Source: an uncultured Verrucomicrobiota bacterium
Lineage (GTDB): Bacteria > Verrucomicrobiota > Verrucomicrobiia > Opitutales > LL51
Direction: 5' to 3'
DNA length: 5,236 nt
Assembly: GCA_947174645.1 (NCBI GenBank)
Contig: CAMWJR010000060.1
Coordinates: 1-5,236 of the forward strand
Made by a program: the position numbers and the translations under genes. The stretch's first letter is position 1. The number at the start of each line of letters is the position of its first letter. Positions 1 through 5,170 of this stretch are shown here, piece after piece. The notes under the pieces were generated by a model. The model did not search any database, was not told the origin of the DNA, and was given only the letters and a program-made list of their open reading frames with translations.

Positions 1-483
1 ATTTTTATATTTATTTTCAAGATCGAGCAGATACTGTTTGATTTCGAGACCGCCAGCGTAACCCACAAGTTTACCTGAAGCGCCAATGACACGATGGCAG
101 GGAATGATAATGGGTATCGGATTACGATGGGCCGCCATGCCTACAGCACGCGCTCCTCCAATACAACCGACTTTTCGGGCAATTTCGCCATAGCTTTGCG
201 TCGAGCCATAGGGAATGCCCTCTAATGTCTTCCAAACCTTTTGCTGAAATTCCGTTCCTTCCGTTAATAAGGGTAGGTCAAAGTATTTTAAATTCCCCTT
301 GAAATAGGCATCTAGTTGACGTGTCACTTCCTGTAAAAGTTCTGTTTCACTGATTTGATAAGAAGATAAATCACCTTGGGATAAGGCATTCAGAAAAACA
401 ATCGCTTTCAGTTGTTGATTTCTTTCGATTAACCCCAGTTGGCCAAACGGACTTGTATAAAAATTTAAGAAATCACACGCCAT
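1..483 (-). CDS. ogt: Methylated-DNA--protein-cysteine methyltransferase (O6-alkylguanine repair), 3' end outside window
   Basis: This suicide repair protein moves the alkyl group from O6-alkylguanine (or O4-alkylthymine) in DNA to its own cysteine and acts alone in the cytoplasm. 161 codons are visible from the ATG at 483-481, with no stop before the window edge, so only a short C-terminal tail is missing (family length about 160-175 aa). Seen in the translation: a variable N-terminal domain (about 1-75); then the DNA-binding and catalytic domain with 'IPYGSTQSYGEIA' (90-102); 'GGARAVG' (109-115), whose Arg112 matches the arginine that takes the place of the flipped base; and the active-site 'PCHRV' (128-132) with nucleophile Cys129, followed by 'GKLVGYAGGL'. 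It is transcribed divergently from mutY. The frame stays open upstream of 483 but has no earlier ATG, and no Shine-Dalgarno is visible. Leucine codons are strongly biased to TTA (about nine of twenty), unlike tmk. Identity is firm; ogt versus ada-type naming is less so, but no Ada regulatory domain is present. Confidence 0.95.
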   Translation of the reverse strand, partial: MACDFLNFYTSPFGQLGLIERNQQLKAIVFLNALSQGDLSSYQISETELLQEVTRQLDAYFKGNLKYFDLPLLTEGTEFQQKVWKTLEGIPYGSTQSYGEIARKVGCIGGARAVGMAAHRNPIPIIIPCHRVIGASGKLVGYAGGLEIKQYLLDLENKYKN

Positions 484-552
484 ATTTGCAATAACAGACA
501 AAACCGGCAATTTCTCAATTGATTTTTTACGCCAAACCTTTTTGCATCGGCG
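484..552. promoter_or_regulatory. Divergent intergenic region between ogt and mutY
   Basis: This 69-bp gap separates two divergently read repair genes and must hold, or overlap, both promoters if each has its own. It is AT-rich. I see no convincing -35/-10 pair at normal spacing on either strand: TTGATT at 519-524 is a possible plus-strand -35, but the matching -10 position is poor. No Shine-Dalgarno is seen before either start. The call rests on position rather than on a recognised site. Confidence 0.3.
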
Positions 553-1584
553 ATGATGGATCCTCAATCAATTGGAACTGCTCTCGTCGAGTGGTTTCGC
601 GTACACCATCGAACGATGCCGTGGCGAACGAATAGCACGATCTATCACCGTCTTGTATCGGAGTTCATGTTGCAACAAACGCAAGTCGCGACGGTGATCC
701 CCTACTTCAACCGATGGATCGAGAAATTTCCGACGCTTGAAGCGTTAGCGATGGCCCCAGAGAACGATGTTGCAAAAGCGTGGGAAGGTCTTGGTTATTA
801 TGCTCGTGCCCGAAATTTACACAAAACAGCCCAAATTTTAGTCTCCCAGAGGCGGAGTTTTTTAGGATTATGGCCACAAACAATCTCTGAATGGGAAAAG
901 CTACCAGGCGTTGGCCACTACACCGCCCGCGCCCTTGCTTCGATTGCGCAAAATCAACCAATCGCCGTTATCGATGGCAATGTGATCCGTGTTCTCTGCC
1001 GTCTCAACGCCATTACGCAACCTTTTAACAGCAAGGATCAAGCGCTACGATTTTTAGATCCATTGGCCCAACGCTATCTGCCGCCTGACCAAAGCAGTGC
1101 CTACAACGAAGCCATCATGGAACTCGGCGCTCTCATCTGTAAACCGGGCACACCGCTCTGTGGCGAATGCCCAATTGCAAACGCGTGCCTCGGATACCAA
1201 AACAACCTGGATTTGCCCCATATCCCCAAATTCAAGAAACCAACTTATGTTAAAAAACAGATCGAGCGTATTTTTTTAATTCAAAACGATGCACTCTTGC
1301 TACACCGGGCTTCTTCAAAGCGGCTACACCGAATCTATGAGCTCCCGGCACATGACATTTTTCCGGCCGGATGTCTAAAAGAGATTTCCTTTAAACAGAT
1401 TGGCCAGATACGACGCTCTATCGCTAAGGAACACATCACGGAAATTATTTTTGAAGCACGTGATACCACCGATAACTACCTTCCAGAAAACACCACGTAT
1501 ATTCCCCTAAACCAGATTCACGCCATCACACTCTCAGGACCACATCGTAAGTGGCTGAACGATTGCCTCAAAAAGCACCTGTAA
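553..1584 (+). CDS. mutY: A/G-specific adenine DNA glycosylase MutY
   Basis: MutY removes adenine mispaired with 8-oxoguanine or guanine, preventing G:C to T:A mutations (GO repair system). The 343-aa length fits the family (about 350 aa). The N-terminal six-helix domain carries 'SEFMLQQTQV' (36-45) with the catalytic Glu37, the helix-hairpin-helix 'LPGVGHYTA' (117-125), and catalytic Asp141 in 'IDGNV'. The iron-sulfur cluster loop has Cys196, Cys203, Cys206 and Cys212 with the classical C-x6-C-x2-C-x5-C spacing. The C-terminal NUDIX-like 8-oxoguanine-recognition domain runs from about 235, with 'IYELP' (261-265) and an 'LSGPHRKWL' tail (327-335). Its recognition loop is unusual: where E. coli MutY has Phe-Ser-His, this protein reads Ile-Ala-Lys (290-292). 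Two ATGs stand in tandem at 553 and 556 and either could be the start; neither has a Shine-Dalgarno. The gene ends 15 bp before the 3' end of the convergent tRNA-Glu(CTC). Confidence 0.97.
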   Translation: MMDPQSIGTALVEWFRVHHRTMPWRTNSTIYHRLVSEFMLQQTQVATVIPYFNRWIEKFPTLEALAMAPENDVAKAWEGLGYYARARNLHKTAQILVSQRRSFLGLWPQTISEWEKLPGVGHYTARALASIAQNQPIAVIDGNVIRVLCRLNAITQPFNSKDQALRFLDPLAQRYLPPDQSSAYNEAIMELGALICKPGTPLCGECPIANACLGYQNNLDLPHIPKFKKPTYVKKQIERIFLIQNDALLLHRASSKRLHRIYELPAHDIFPAGCLKEISFKQIGQIRRSIAKEHITEIIFEARDTTDNYLPENTTYIPLNQIHAITLSGPHRKWLNDCLKKHL

Positions 1585-1589
1585 TACAA

Positions 1590-1605
1590 ACGCCACCCCT
1601 GGCAC
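1590..1605 (-). terminator. Hairpin formed by the CCA end and trailer of tRNA-Glu(CTC)
   Basis: On the minus strand the last bases of the tRNA (GTGCCA, read 1605 to 1600) can pair with TGGCGT (1595 to 1590) across a GGGG loop. The stem is six pairs, two of them G-U, and is followed by TTTGTATT. The T-run is too weak for a confident intrinsic terminator; the structure could instead guide 3' processing. The same arrangement follows the second tRNA-Glu. Confidence 0.35.
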
Positions 1606-1674
1606 CCCCACGGGGAATCGAACCCCGGTTTTCAGAATGAGAATCTGACGTCCTAGCCGCTAGACGATAAGGGC
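1600..1674 (-). tRNA. tRNA-Glu (anticodon CTC)
   Basis: Read on the minus strand, the 75-nt gene includes an encoded CCA (1602-1600) and discriminator G. The D-arm begins TCGTCTAG, typical of bacterial tRNA-Glu. The anticodon stem TCAGA/TCTGA encloses the loop TTCTCAT, giving anticodon CTC, which reads GAG. The T-arm is CGGGG-TTCGATT-CCCCG. The acceptor stem GCCCTTA/TGGGGGT closes over seven pairs but contains three G-U wobbles, including the terminal 1-72 pair, which is unusually weak. It lies 100 bp downstream of tRNA-Glu(TTC) on the same strand and converges with mutY. Confidence 0.95.
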
Positions 1675-1682
1675 GTTAGGGA

Positions 1683-1711
1683 CACTCTTGAAGCATCGCC
1701 TTCCTTGTCAA
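1683..1711 (-). promoter_or_regulatory. Candidate promoter for tRNA-Glu(CTC)
   Basis: A perfect minus-strand -35 hexamer TTGACA (1711 to 1706) lies 17 bp from AGAGTG (1688 to 1683), which is a poor -10. Transcription from here would begin a few bases before the tRNA 5' end at 1674. The -35 match and position support it; the -10 does not, so the tRNA could instead be co-transcribed with tRNA-Glu(TTC). Confidence 0.3.
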
Positions 1712-1764
1712 TGAAGAATTAAAACCACTGCACCGAAAACTACATCAGCTGAAACGAATACAAA

Positions 1765-1780
1765 ACGCCACATCTGGCGT
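1765..1780 (-). terminator. Hairpin formed by the CCA end and trailer of tRNA-Glu(TTC)
   Basis: On the minus strand the tRNA end ACGCCA (1780 to 1775) pairs perfectly with TGGCGT (1770 to 1765) across a GATG loop. This is a six-pair stem followed by a short T-run and then GTATT. It may act as a weak terminator or as a processing signal. Because it uses the acceptor-end bases it would compete with folding of the mature acceptor stem. The trailer TGGCGTTTTGTATT nearly matches the one behind the other tRNA-Glu. Confidence 0.4.
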
Positions 1781-1852
1781 CCCGTATGGGATTCGAACCC
1801 ATGTTGCAGGAATGAAAATCCTGTGTCCTGGACCAGGCTAGACGAACGGGAC
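1775..1852 (-). tRNA. tRNA-Glu (anticodon TTC)
   Basis: The 78-nt minus-strand gene has encoded CCA (1777-1775) and discriminator G. The acceptor stem GTCCCGT/ACGGGAC is perfectly paired. The D-arm starts TCGTCTAG and has a long loop. The anticodon stem CAGGA/TCCTG encloses TTTTCAT, giving anticodon TTC, which reads GAA and by wobble GAG. The T-arm is ATGGG-TTCGAAT-CCCAT. This is the well-formed, probably essential glutamate tRNA, first of the tandem pair in transcription order and divergent from tmk. Confidence 0.97.
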
Positions 1853-1854
1853 TT

Positions 1855-1914
1855 AAGCACGCCAAAGCGCACTACTGACCGTGCTTCTTAACGGTACTTT
1901 GGCAAGATTTTTTT
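1855..1914 (+). terminator. Nested stem-loop with T-run and an alternative pairing, upstream of tmk
   Basis: On the plus strand GCCAAAG (1861-1867) pairs with CTTTGGC (1897-1903), and inside it ACCGT (1878-1882) pairs with ACGGT (1891-1895). The structure is followed after four bases by seven T's (1908-1914), the layout of an intrinsic terminator. A competing stem, AAGCACG (1855-1861) with CGTGCTT (1880-1886), shares bases with both and cannot form at the same time. It could end read-through from mutY across the antisense tRNA genes, or act as an attenuator for tmk. The outer loop is long, so function is uncertain. Confidence 0.4.
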
Positions 1915-1965
1915 CACGATAAATTGGCTTGTCGACAATGACCGACTCCCTACCCTTCGCGAATT

Positions 1966-2595
1966 ATGCGGGGTGAAATCATTTCCTTCGAGGGCATTGA
2001 GGGCACCGGTAAATCGACGCAGATTCAGTACCTGCAGCAATTTTTGGCCGATCAGAACATCGAGGCGCAAACCGTACGCGAACCCGGCAATACTTATATC
2101 GGCGAACGCATCCGTGCACTTCTGCAAAACGATGCCGCCGCCGATAATATGTGTCCCGAAACCGAGCTTTTGCTCTACGAAGCGAGCCGCGCACAGCTCA
2201 TCCGGGAATTTGTCGCCCCACGGATCGCACAAGGTCAATGGGTTATTTTTGATCGGTTTTTCGACTCTTCCGTCGCCTACCAAGGTGCAGCACGCGGCCT
2301 TTCGACAGAAATCGTTCAAATACTCAACGATTTCGCCGTCCAAAATTACCATCCGCGCCTGACTTTTTTACTCGACATCGACGTCAATACGGCATTTCAA
2401 CGCCTACAACAGCGCCAAACCGCTAAAGATCGTATCGAACAGGAATCTCCAGACTTTTTTGAAAAAGCCCGCCAAAAATATCTTGAGATGGCTACAGCAA
2501 AACCCAAACGTTTCGTCATTCTAGATGGCAAACTATCCTCAGAAGATCTGGCCGCAGTAATTCGTGAACACGTCCAGAAAATCTTTCATTTCTAA
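1966..2595 (+). CDS. tmk: Thymidylate kinase (dTMP kinase)
   Basis: This kinase phosphorylates dTMP to dTDP with ATP, an essential step of dTTP synthesis in the cytoplasm. The 209-aa length is typical. Seen: Walker A 'GIEGTGKST' (10-18); the dTMP-binding 'REPGNTYIGERIR' (38-50), where the usual second Gly of REPGGT is Asn42; 'FDRFFDSSVAYQG' (94-106) with the DR(F/Y/H) signature Asp95-Arg96; and a LID-region 'DRIEQE' (154-159). An in-frame stop at 1939-1941 and the absence of any earlier ATG fix the start at 1966, although no Shine-Dalgarno precedes it and the gene may have a very short leader. A 10-bp palindrome, TTGTCGACAA, sits at 1929-1938, close upstream. holB follows after 3 nt, so the two are almost certainly one operon, as in many bacteria. 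Confidence 0.97.
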   Translation: MRGEIISFEGIEGTGKSTQIQYLQQFLADQNIEAQTVREPGNTYIGERIRALLQNDAAADNMCPETELLLYEASRAQLIREFVAPRIAQGQWVIFDRFFDSSVAYQGAARGLSTEIVQILNDFAVQNYHPRLTFLLDIDVNTAFQRLQQRQTAKDRIEQESPDFFEKARQKYLEMATAKPKRFVILDGKLSSEDLAAVIREHVQKIFHF

Positions 2596-2598
2596 AAA

Positions 2599-3387
2599 AT
2601 GGATCCGCAGCTTTGTCGAAAAATTCCTCATGCGATTATCGTTGAGTCTGAAAATTTTATCCAGGCACAACAATACGTTCAACAGTATGCCCAAACGCTT
2701 CTAGAGACGGACCATCTCGAAACTTGCCCCGACTATCATGTCCTTTCGCCAGAAGGTAAAGCGCATAAAATCAAAATCGAGGCCATCCGCGCCCTCATTG
2801 AAGAGGTACAAAAATCTCCGCAAGGTTCAATCGGAAAGGTTTTTGTTATCAACCAGGCCGAAGCGTTAAATAAAAATGCCGCTGATGCATTGCTCAAAAC
2901 ACTCGAAGAGCCCCCAACCGATACGCACTTTTTCCTAATTACAGATGCCAAAAACCGCCTCCTTCCAACCATTATTAGCCGTTGTGCGTTCCACCATCTA
3001 CCCGAAGCTCCTGTCATCTGGCCACCCGATATCGAGGTTTGGATTCAAGATTTTCAGCATTTTTTAGAACAAACTTTTTTGAAAAACAACTCGCCCGACG
3101 TATTTGAAATTTACTGTTTGCTCCACTCTCTCACAGCAGCATTTAAAAATCTCGACAACGAAGACGATACAGAGTTCGTCTCGGTTTTGCAAAAACGTCT
3201 CTCATGCGAGATGGGACGCCGCATTGGAAATACACTTCTTGGGCATATCCCAGCAATAAAAGTTCAGTCGTTGATCAGTACTTTGCGGAGGGCACAAACA
3301 CTACTCGGTCTCAATGCTACATTTACCCAGGCCGTGGAATTTATTTTGCTTGAGTTTGTCGCTTTCTCACGAAGTCCTGTCGCGTAG
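2599..3387 (+). CDS. holB: DNA polymerase III delta' subunit (clamp-loader), reduced form
   Basis: The delta' subunit is the non-ATP-hydrolysing member of the clamp loader that opens and loads the beta sliding clamp. The 262-aa protein shows 'SPEGKAHKIKIEAIR' (50-64), matching the family's 'PEG..IKI..IR' stretch; a Walker B-like strand 'VFVINQAEAL' (81-90) with Asn-Gln where ATPases have Asp-Glu; 'LLKTLEEPP' (98-106), a hallmark of delta' and DnaX; and the sensor 1 'ISRC' (126-129). The N-terminal region, where a P-loop would lie, reads 'HAIIVESENFIQ' and has no GxxxxGK. Only Cys43 remains of the four-cysteine zinc module found in many relatives. The C-terminal helical part is shorter than in E. 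coli delta' (334 aa). The start is 3 nt after the tmk stop, without a Shine-Dalgarno, suggesting translational coupling. The 3' end overlaps the convergent pyrophosphatase-like gene by 21 bp. Confidence 0.88.
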   Translation: MDPQLCRKIPHAIIVESENFIQAQQYVQQYAQTLLETDHLETCPDYHVLSPEGKAHKIKIEAIRALIEEVQKSPQGSIGKVFVINQAEALNKNAADALLKTLEEPPTDTHFFLITDAKNRLLPTIISRCAFHHLPEAPVIWPPDIEVWIQDFQHFLEQTFLKNNSPDVFEIYCLLHSLTAAFKNLDNEDDTEFVSVLQKRLSCEMGRRIGNTLLGHIPAIKVQSLISTLRRAQTLLGLNATFTQAVEFILLEFVAFSRSPVA

Positions 3388-3723
3388 AATGAGCAAACTA
3401 TGCATCGGCGGATAAGATAACAGTCGTGACGCCGTTTGAATCTCTGCTTCCGTACAACGATAGAGGACTTTAATCTCGGCATCCCTTTTCATATCGTCAA
3501 AAGTGCAAATAATACCCTGTATCGACTCCTCCGACTTGGTCCCCATAAATACGTCAATGCCCTCACCATCTGCACTGGATGTCCCCGGAATATAACCGTA
3601 ATTGATGGGATATATACGATCCGGGAACCGAGGATGCGCTGACCCCTTCGGCCGATCGATGATAACGCCATTTTGGCGGATCAATTGCCCTAACGTCTGC
3701 CAATAATCACTCGTATCATTCAT
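3367..3723 (-). CDS. Short inorganic-pyrophosphatase-fold protein
   Basis: This 118-aa protein belongs to the soluble (class I) inorganic pyrophosphatase superfamily, in the shortened group (about 115-120 aa) that I recall mainly from Firmicutes genomes. Seen: 'VIIDRPKGSAHP' (20-31); the signature 'YPINYGYIPGT' (38-48), equivalent to YPCNYGY of E. coli Ppa; 'ADGEGIDVF' (51-59), matching the metal-binding loop DGDPVD with Asp52 and Asp57 kept and the middle Asp replaced by Glu54; and 'DDMKRDAE' (76-83), keeping the two Asp of the D-x4-D motif while the E. coli Lys104 position is Glu83. The C-terminal active-site Tyr-Lys pair of Ppa has no obvious match. Family membership is firm; PPi hydrolysis is unproven. 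The start at 3723 is the first ATG and has no Shine-Dalgarno. It lies 90 bp downstream of tRNA-Ser and its end overlaps holB. Confidence 0.8.
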   Translation of the reverse strand: MNDTSDYWQTLGQLIRQNGVIIDRPKGSAHPRFPDRIYPINYGYIPGTSSADGEGIDVFMGTKSEESIQGIICTFDDMKRDAEIKVLYRCTEAEIQTASRLLSYPPMHSLLILRDRTS

Positions 3724-3813
3724 TTTTTAAAAGGAAAAACCGATATTCAAAAATTATTTCTCAAACCCTTCTGCATACCGCGCCAATCGCAGAAAAACAC
3801 AACACACCTCTAG

Positions 3814-3903
<90 letters not shown>

Positions 3904-3923
3904 TAAACAAACGGCACCTGCAA

Positions 3924-3951
3924 AAACTACTACCAACAGGGCATTTGTCCA
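3924..3951 (-). promoter_or_regulatory. Candidate promoter for tRNA-Ser
   Basis: On the minus strand TGGACA (3951 to 3946, five of six matches to the -35 consensus) is followed after 16 bp by TAGTTT (3929 to 3924, about three of six to the -10). Transcription would start roughly 13 bases before the tRNA. This is a weak match supported mainly by its position in the short gap behind the PFK-like gene. Confidence 0.25.
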
Positions 3952-3964
3952 CATCAAATAATCG

Positions 3965-5146
3965 CTACCGTTTGAGCTTTGCAAAACGCGGTAACCCGTC
4001 TTCTTCGGCACATGTGACGGCTCCCTGTATAAGCGGCAATGCATATTTGATAAAATTATGATTTAATGTTCCATCTTCGCCAAACCAGTGCTCTGGGAGT
4101 GCTTTTTGATGGCTAACGACATTGCTGAGGTCCGCGACGCCGTACTCAACACTGTATCGGCTACCCTCCGCCCGCAGTAACGTTACCATTTTCCCTGTTA
4201 CGCCATCAAGCGCAAAATCGACCGCCTTTTTGCCACACATATACGCCTCATCGATATCCGTTTGTGACAAATTGTGAGCAGCTGCCCATTGTAGTGCCCC
4301 GAGTTGCGTAACGGTTACATGAACCTCCAACGATTCTTCCAGCAAAATACGCAACTTGACCGAGCTGTTGCTGTGCGCAATAAAATTCCCCTCTTGATCA
4401 ATCAACGTCGCCCCGGTTACAACGGTACACGCCGTATGAGACTTTAGCTCGGATTGTACTCGATTGAGAAATGCTTCTGCCGAAAACGGTACCGAAGGCA
4501 GTAGTAGCAATGGCGCTGCAATTTCCTCCCTTTGATGTGCCAATAATGCAGCTGCAATCAGCCATTCGGTATTGTTTCCCTCAAGTTCAATAATGTTGAC
4601 CCAATCGTGGTTCGCAACTGTCGAGGTATAAAGTGAGACCTCGGAAACTACCGAGGCCACAAACTTCGCACTACTGCCATATCCAAATCCGTGGTCTGTC
4701 AAAGGTAGCGTGTTATGATTCGATTCGGGTAATGCGATAATACGTAGATCATAACGCCCCTGCATCCATTGAGTTAATTCAAGCGCAATTGCCTGGGCTT
4801 CGGCATCGCCGATGATAAAAAGAAAACGGATATTATGCCGTTCTAGCGCCTGTAAAAGTGCCTCAAACTCTTCCTCTGAGCGCTCCGTCCAAGGGAAACT
4901 CCCCAACGCCGCCCCCGGGGTAAACAACAAATCGCGGATCGTCTGCTGTGACTGCACCGCGAGATCTACTAAATCATCATTAAGGATGCCACAGAAACCA
5001 TCTCTTGAGCCGAAAATCTCCCCAACGGCTTCATAATTCAGGGCATTTGAAATAACACCCGCTAAGGCCGCGTTTGAGGCCGGCGATATACCTCCCGACT
5101 GTACCACTAAAACGTTTCCTTCAAGCTCTTTACCCGCTTCCATCAT
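3965..5146 (-). CDS. PPi-dependent phosphofructokinase family protein with degenerate active site (probable pseudoenzyme)
   Basis: The 393-aa protein aligns end to end with the long pyrophosphate-type phosphofructokinases (about 400 aa), enzymes that interconvert fructose 6-phosphate and fructose 1,6-bisphosphate with PPi. Conserved fold markers: 'FTPGAALGS' (75-83), 'YDLRIIALP' (132-140), 'TDHGFGYGSSAKF' (150-162), 'EAYMCGKKAVDFAL' (300-313), 'TGKMVTLLR' (317-325). Active-site signatures are replaced: GGGP near the N-terminus reads Ser-Gly-Gly-Ile (17-20); the phosphate/Mg motif GGNDS reads IGDAE (112-116); the catalytic TIDND reads SNHNT (142-146), removing both Asp; MGRHAGW reads EGNNTEW (189-195); and the LQR Arg that binds sugar phosphate is Trp287. 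The frame is intact, so this is not a decayed gene. By family knowledge it should lack PFK activity; a regulatory or partner-subunit role is my inference. ATGs stand in tandem at 5146 and 5143; no Shine-Dalgarno at normal distance. tRNA-Ser lies 61 bp downstream. Confidence 0.88.
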   Translation of the reverse strand: MMEAGKELEGNVLVVQSGGISPASNAALAGVISNALNYEAVGEIFGSRDGFCGILNDDLVDLAVQSQQTIRDLLFTPGAALGSFPWTERSEEEFEALLQALERHNIRFLFIIGDAEAQAIALELTQWMQGRYDLRIIALPESNHNTLPLTDHGFGYGSSAKFVASVVSEVSLYTSTVANHDWVNIIELEGNNTEWLIAAALLAHQREEIAAPLLLLPSVPFSAEAFLNRVQSELKSHTACTVVTGATLIDQEGNFIAHSNSSVKLRILLEESLEVHVTVTQLGALQWAAAHNLSQTDIDEAYMCGKKAVDFALDGVTGKMVTLLRAEGSRYSVEYGVADLSNVVSHQKALPEHWFGEDGTLNHNFIKYALPLIQGAVTCAEEDGLPRFAKLKR

Positions 5147-5170
5147 GGGTGCAAAACGTGCAATTCACCC
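5147..5170 (-). promoter_or_regulatory. Inverted and direct repeat directly before the PFK-like start codon
   Basis: GGGTG (5147-5151) and CACCC (5166-5170) form a five-base inverted repeat touching the start codon. Inside and overlapping it, GTGCAA occurs twice in the same orientation (5149-5154 and 5158-5163), nine bases apart. In mRNA the hairpin could cover the start region; in DNA the repeats could be an operator. The arms are short, so chance is possible. Confidence 0.25.

Noticed and set aside
1675..1774. Possible small RNA or gene in the spacer between the two tRNA-Glu genes
   Set aside because: Apart from the candidate -35 hexamer and the trailer hairpin there is no open frame or conserved-looking structure.
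1929..1938. 10-bp palindrome TTGTCGACAA upstream of tmk
   Set aside because: A single short palindrome is expected by chance at this length scale, and no second copy or known operator match was seen; noted only in the tmk entry.
1888..2352. A 154-codon open frame on the minus strand opposite tmk
   Set aside because: It is entirely antisense to the well-supported tmk gene, resembles no family I recognise and is explained by the codon bias of tmk.
1973..2362. A 129-codon plus-strand frame inside tmk
   Set aside because: It is a shifted-frame shadow of tmk, with composition typical of out-of-frame translation.
2599..2610. mutY and holB both start with ATGGATCC followed by CA in the fourth codon, giving Met-Asp-Pro-Gln
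   Set aside because: The similarity stops after these few codons and the proteins are unrelated there; most likely coincidence.
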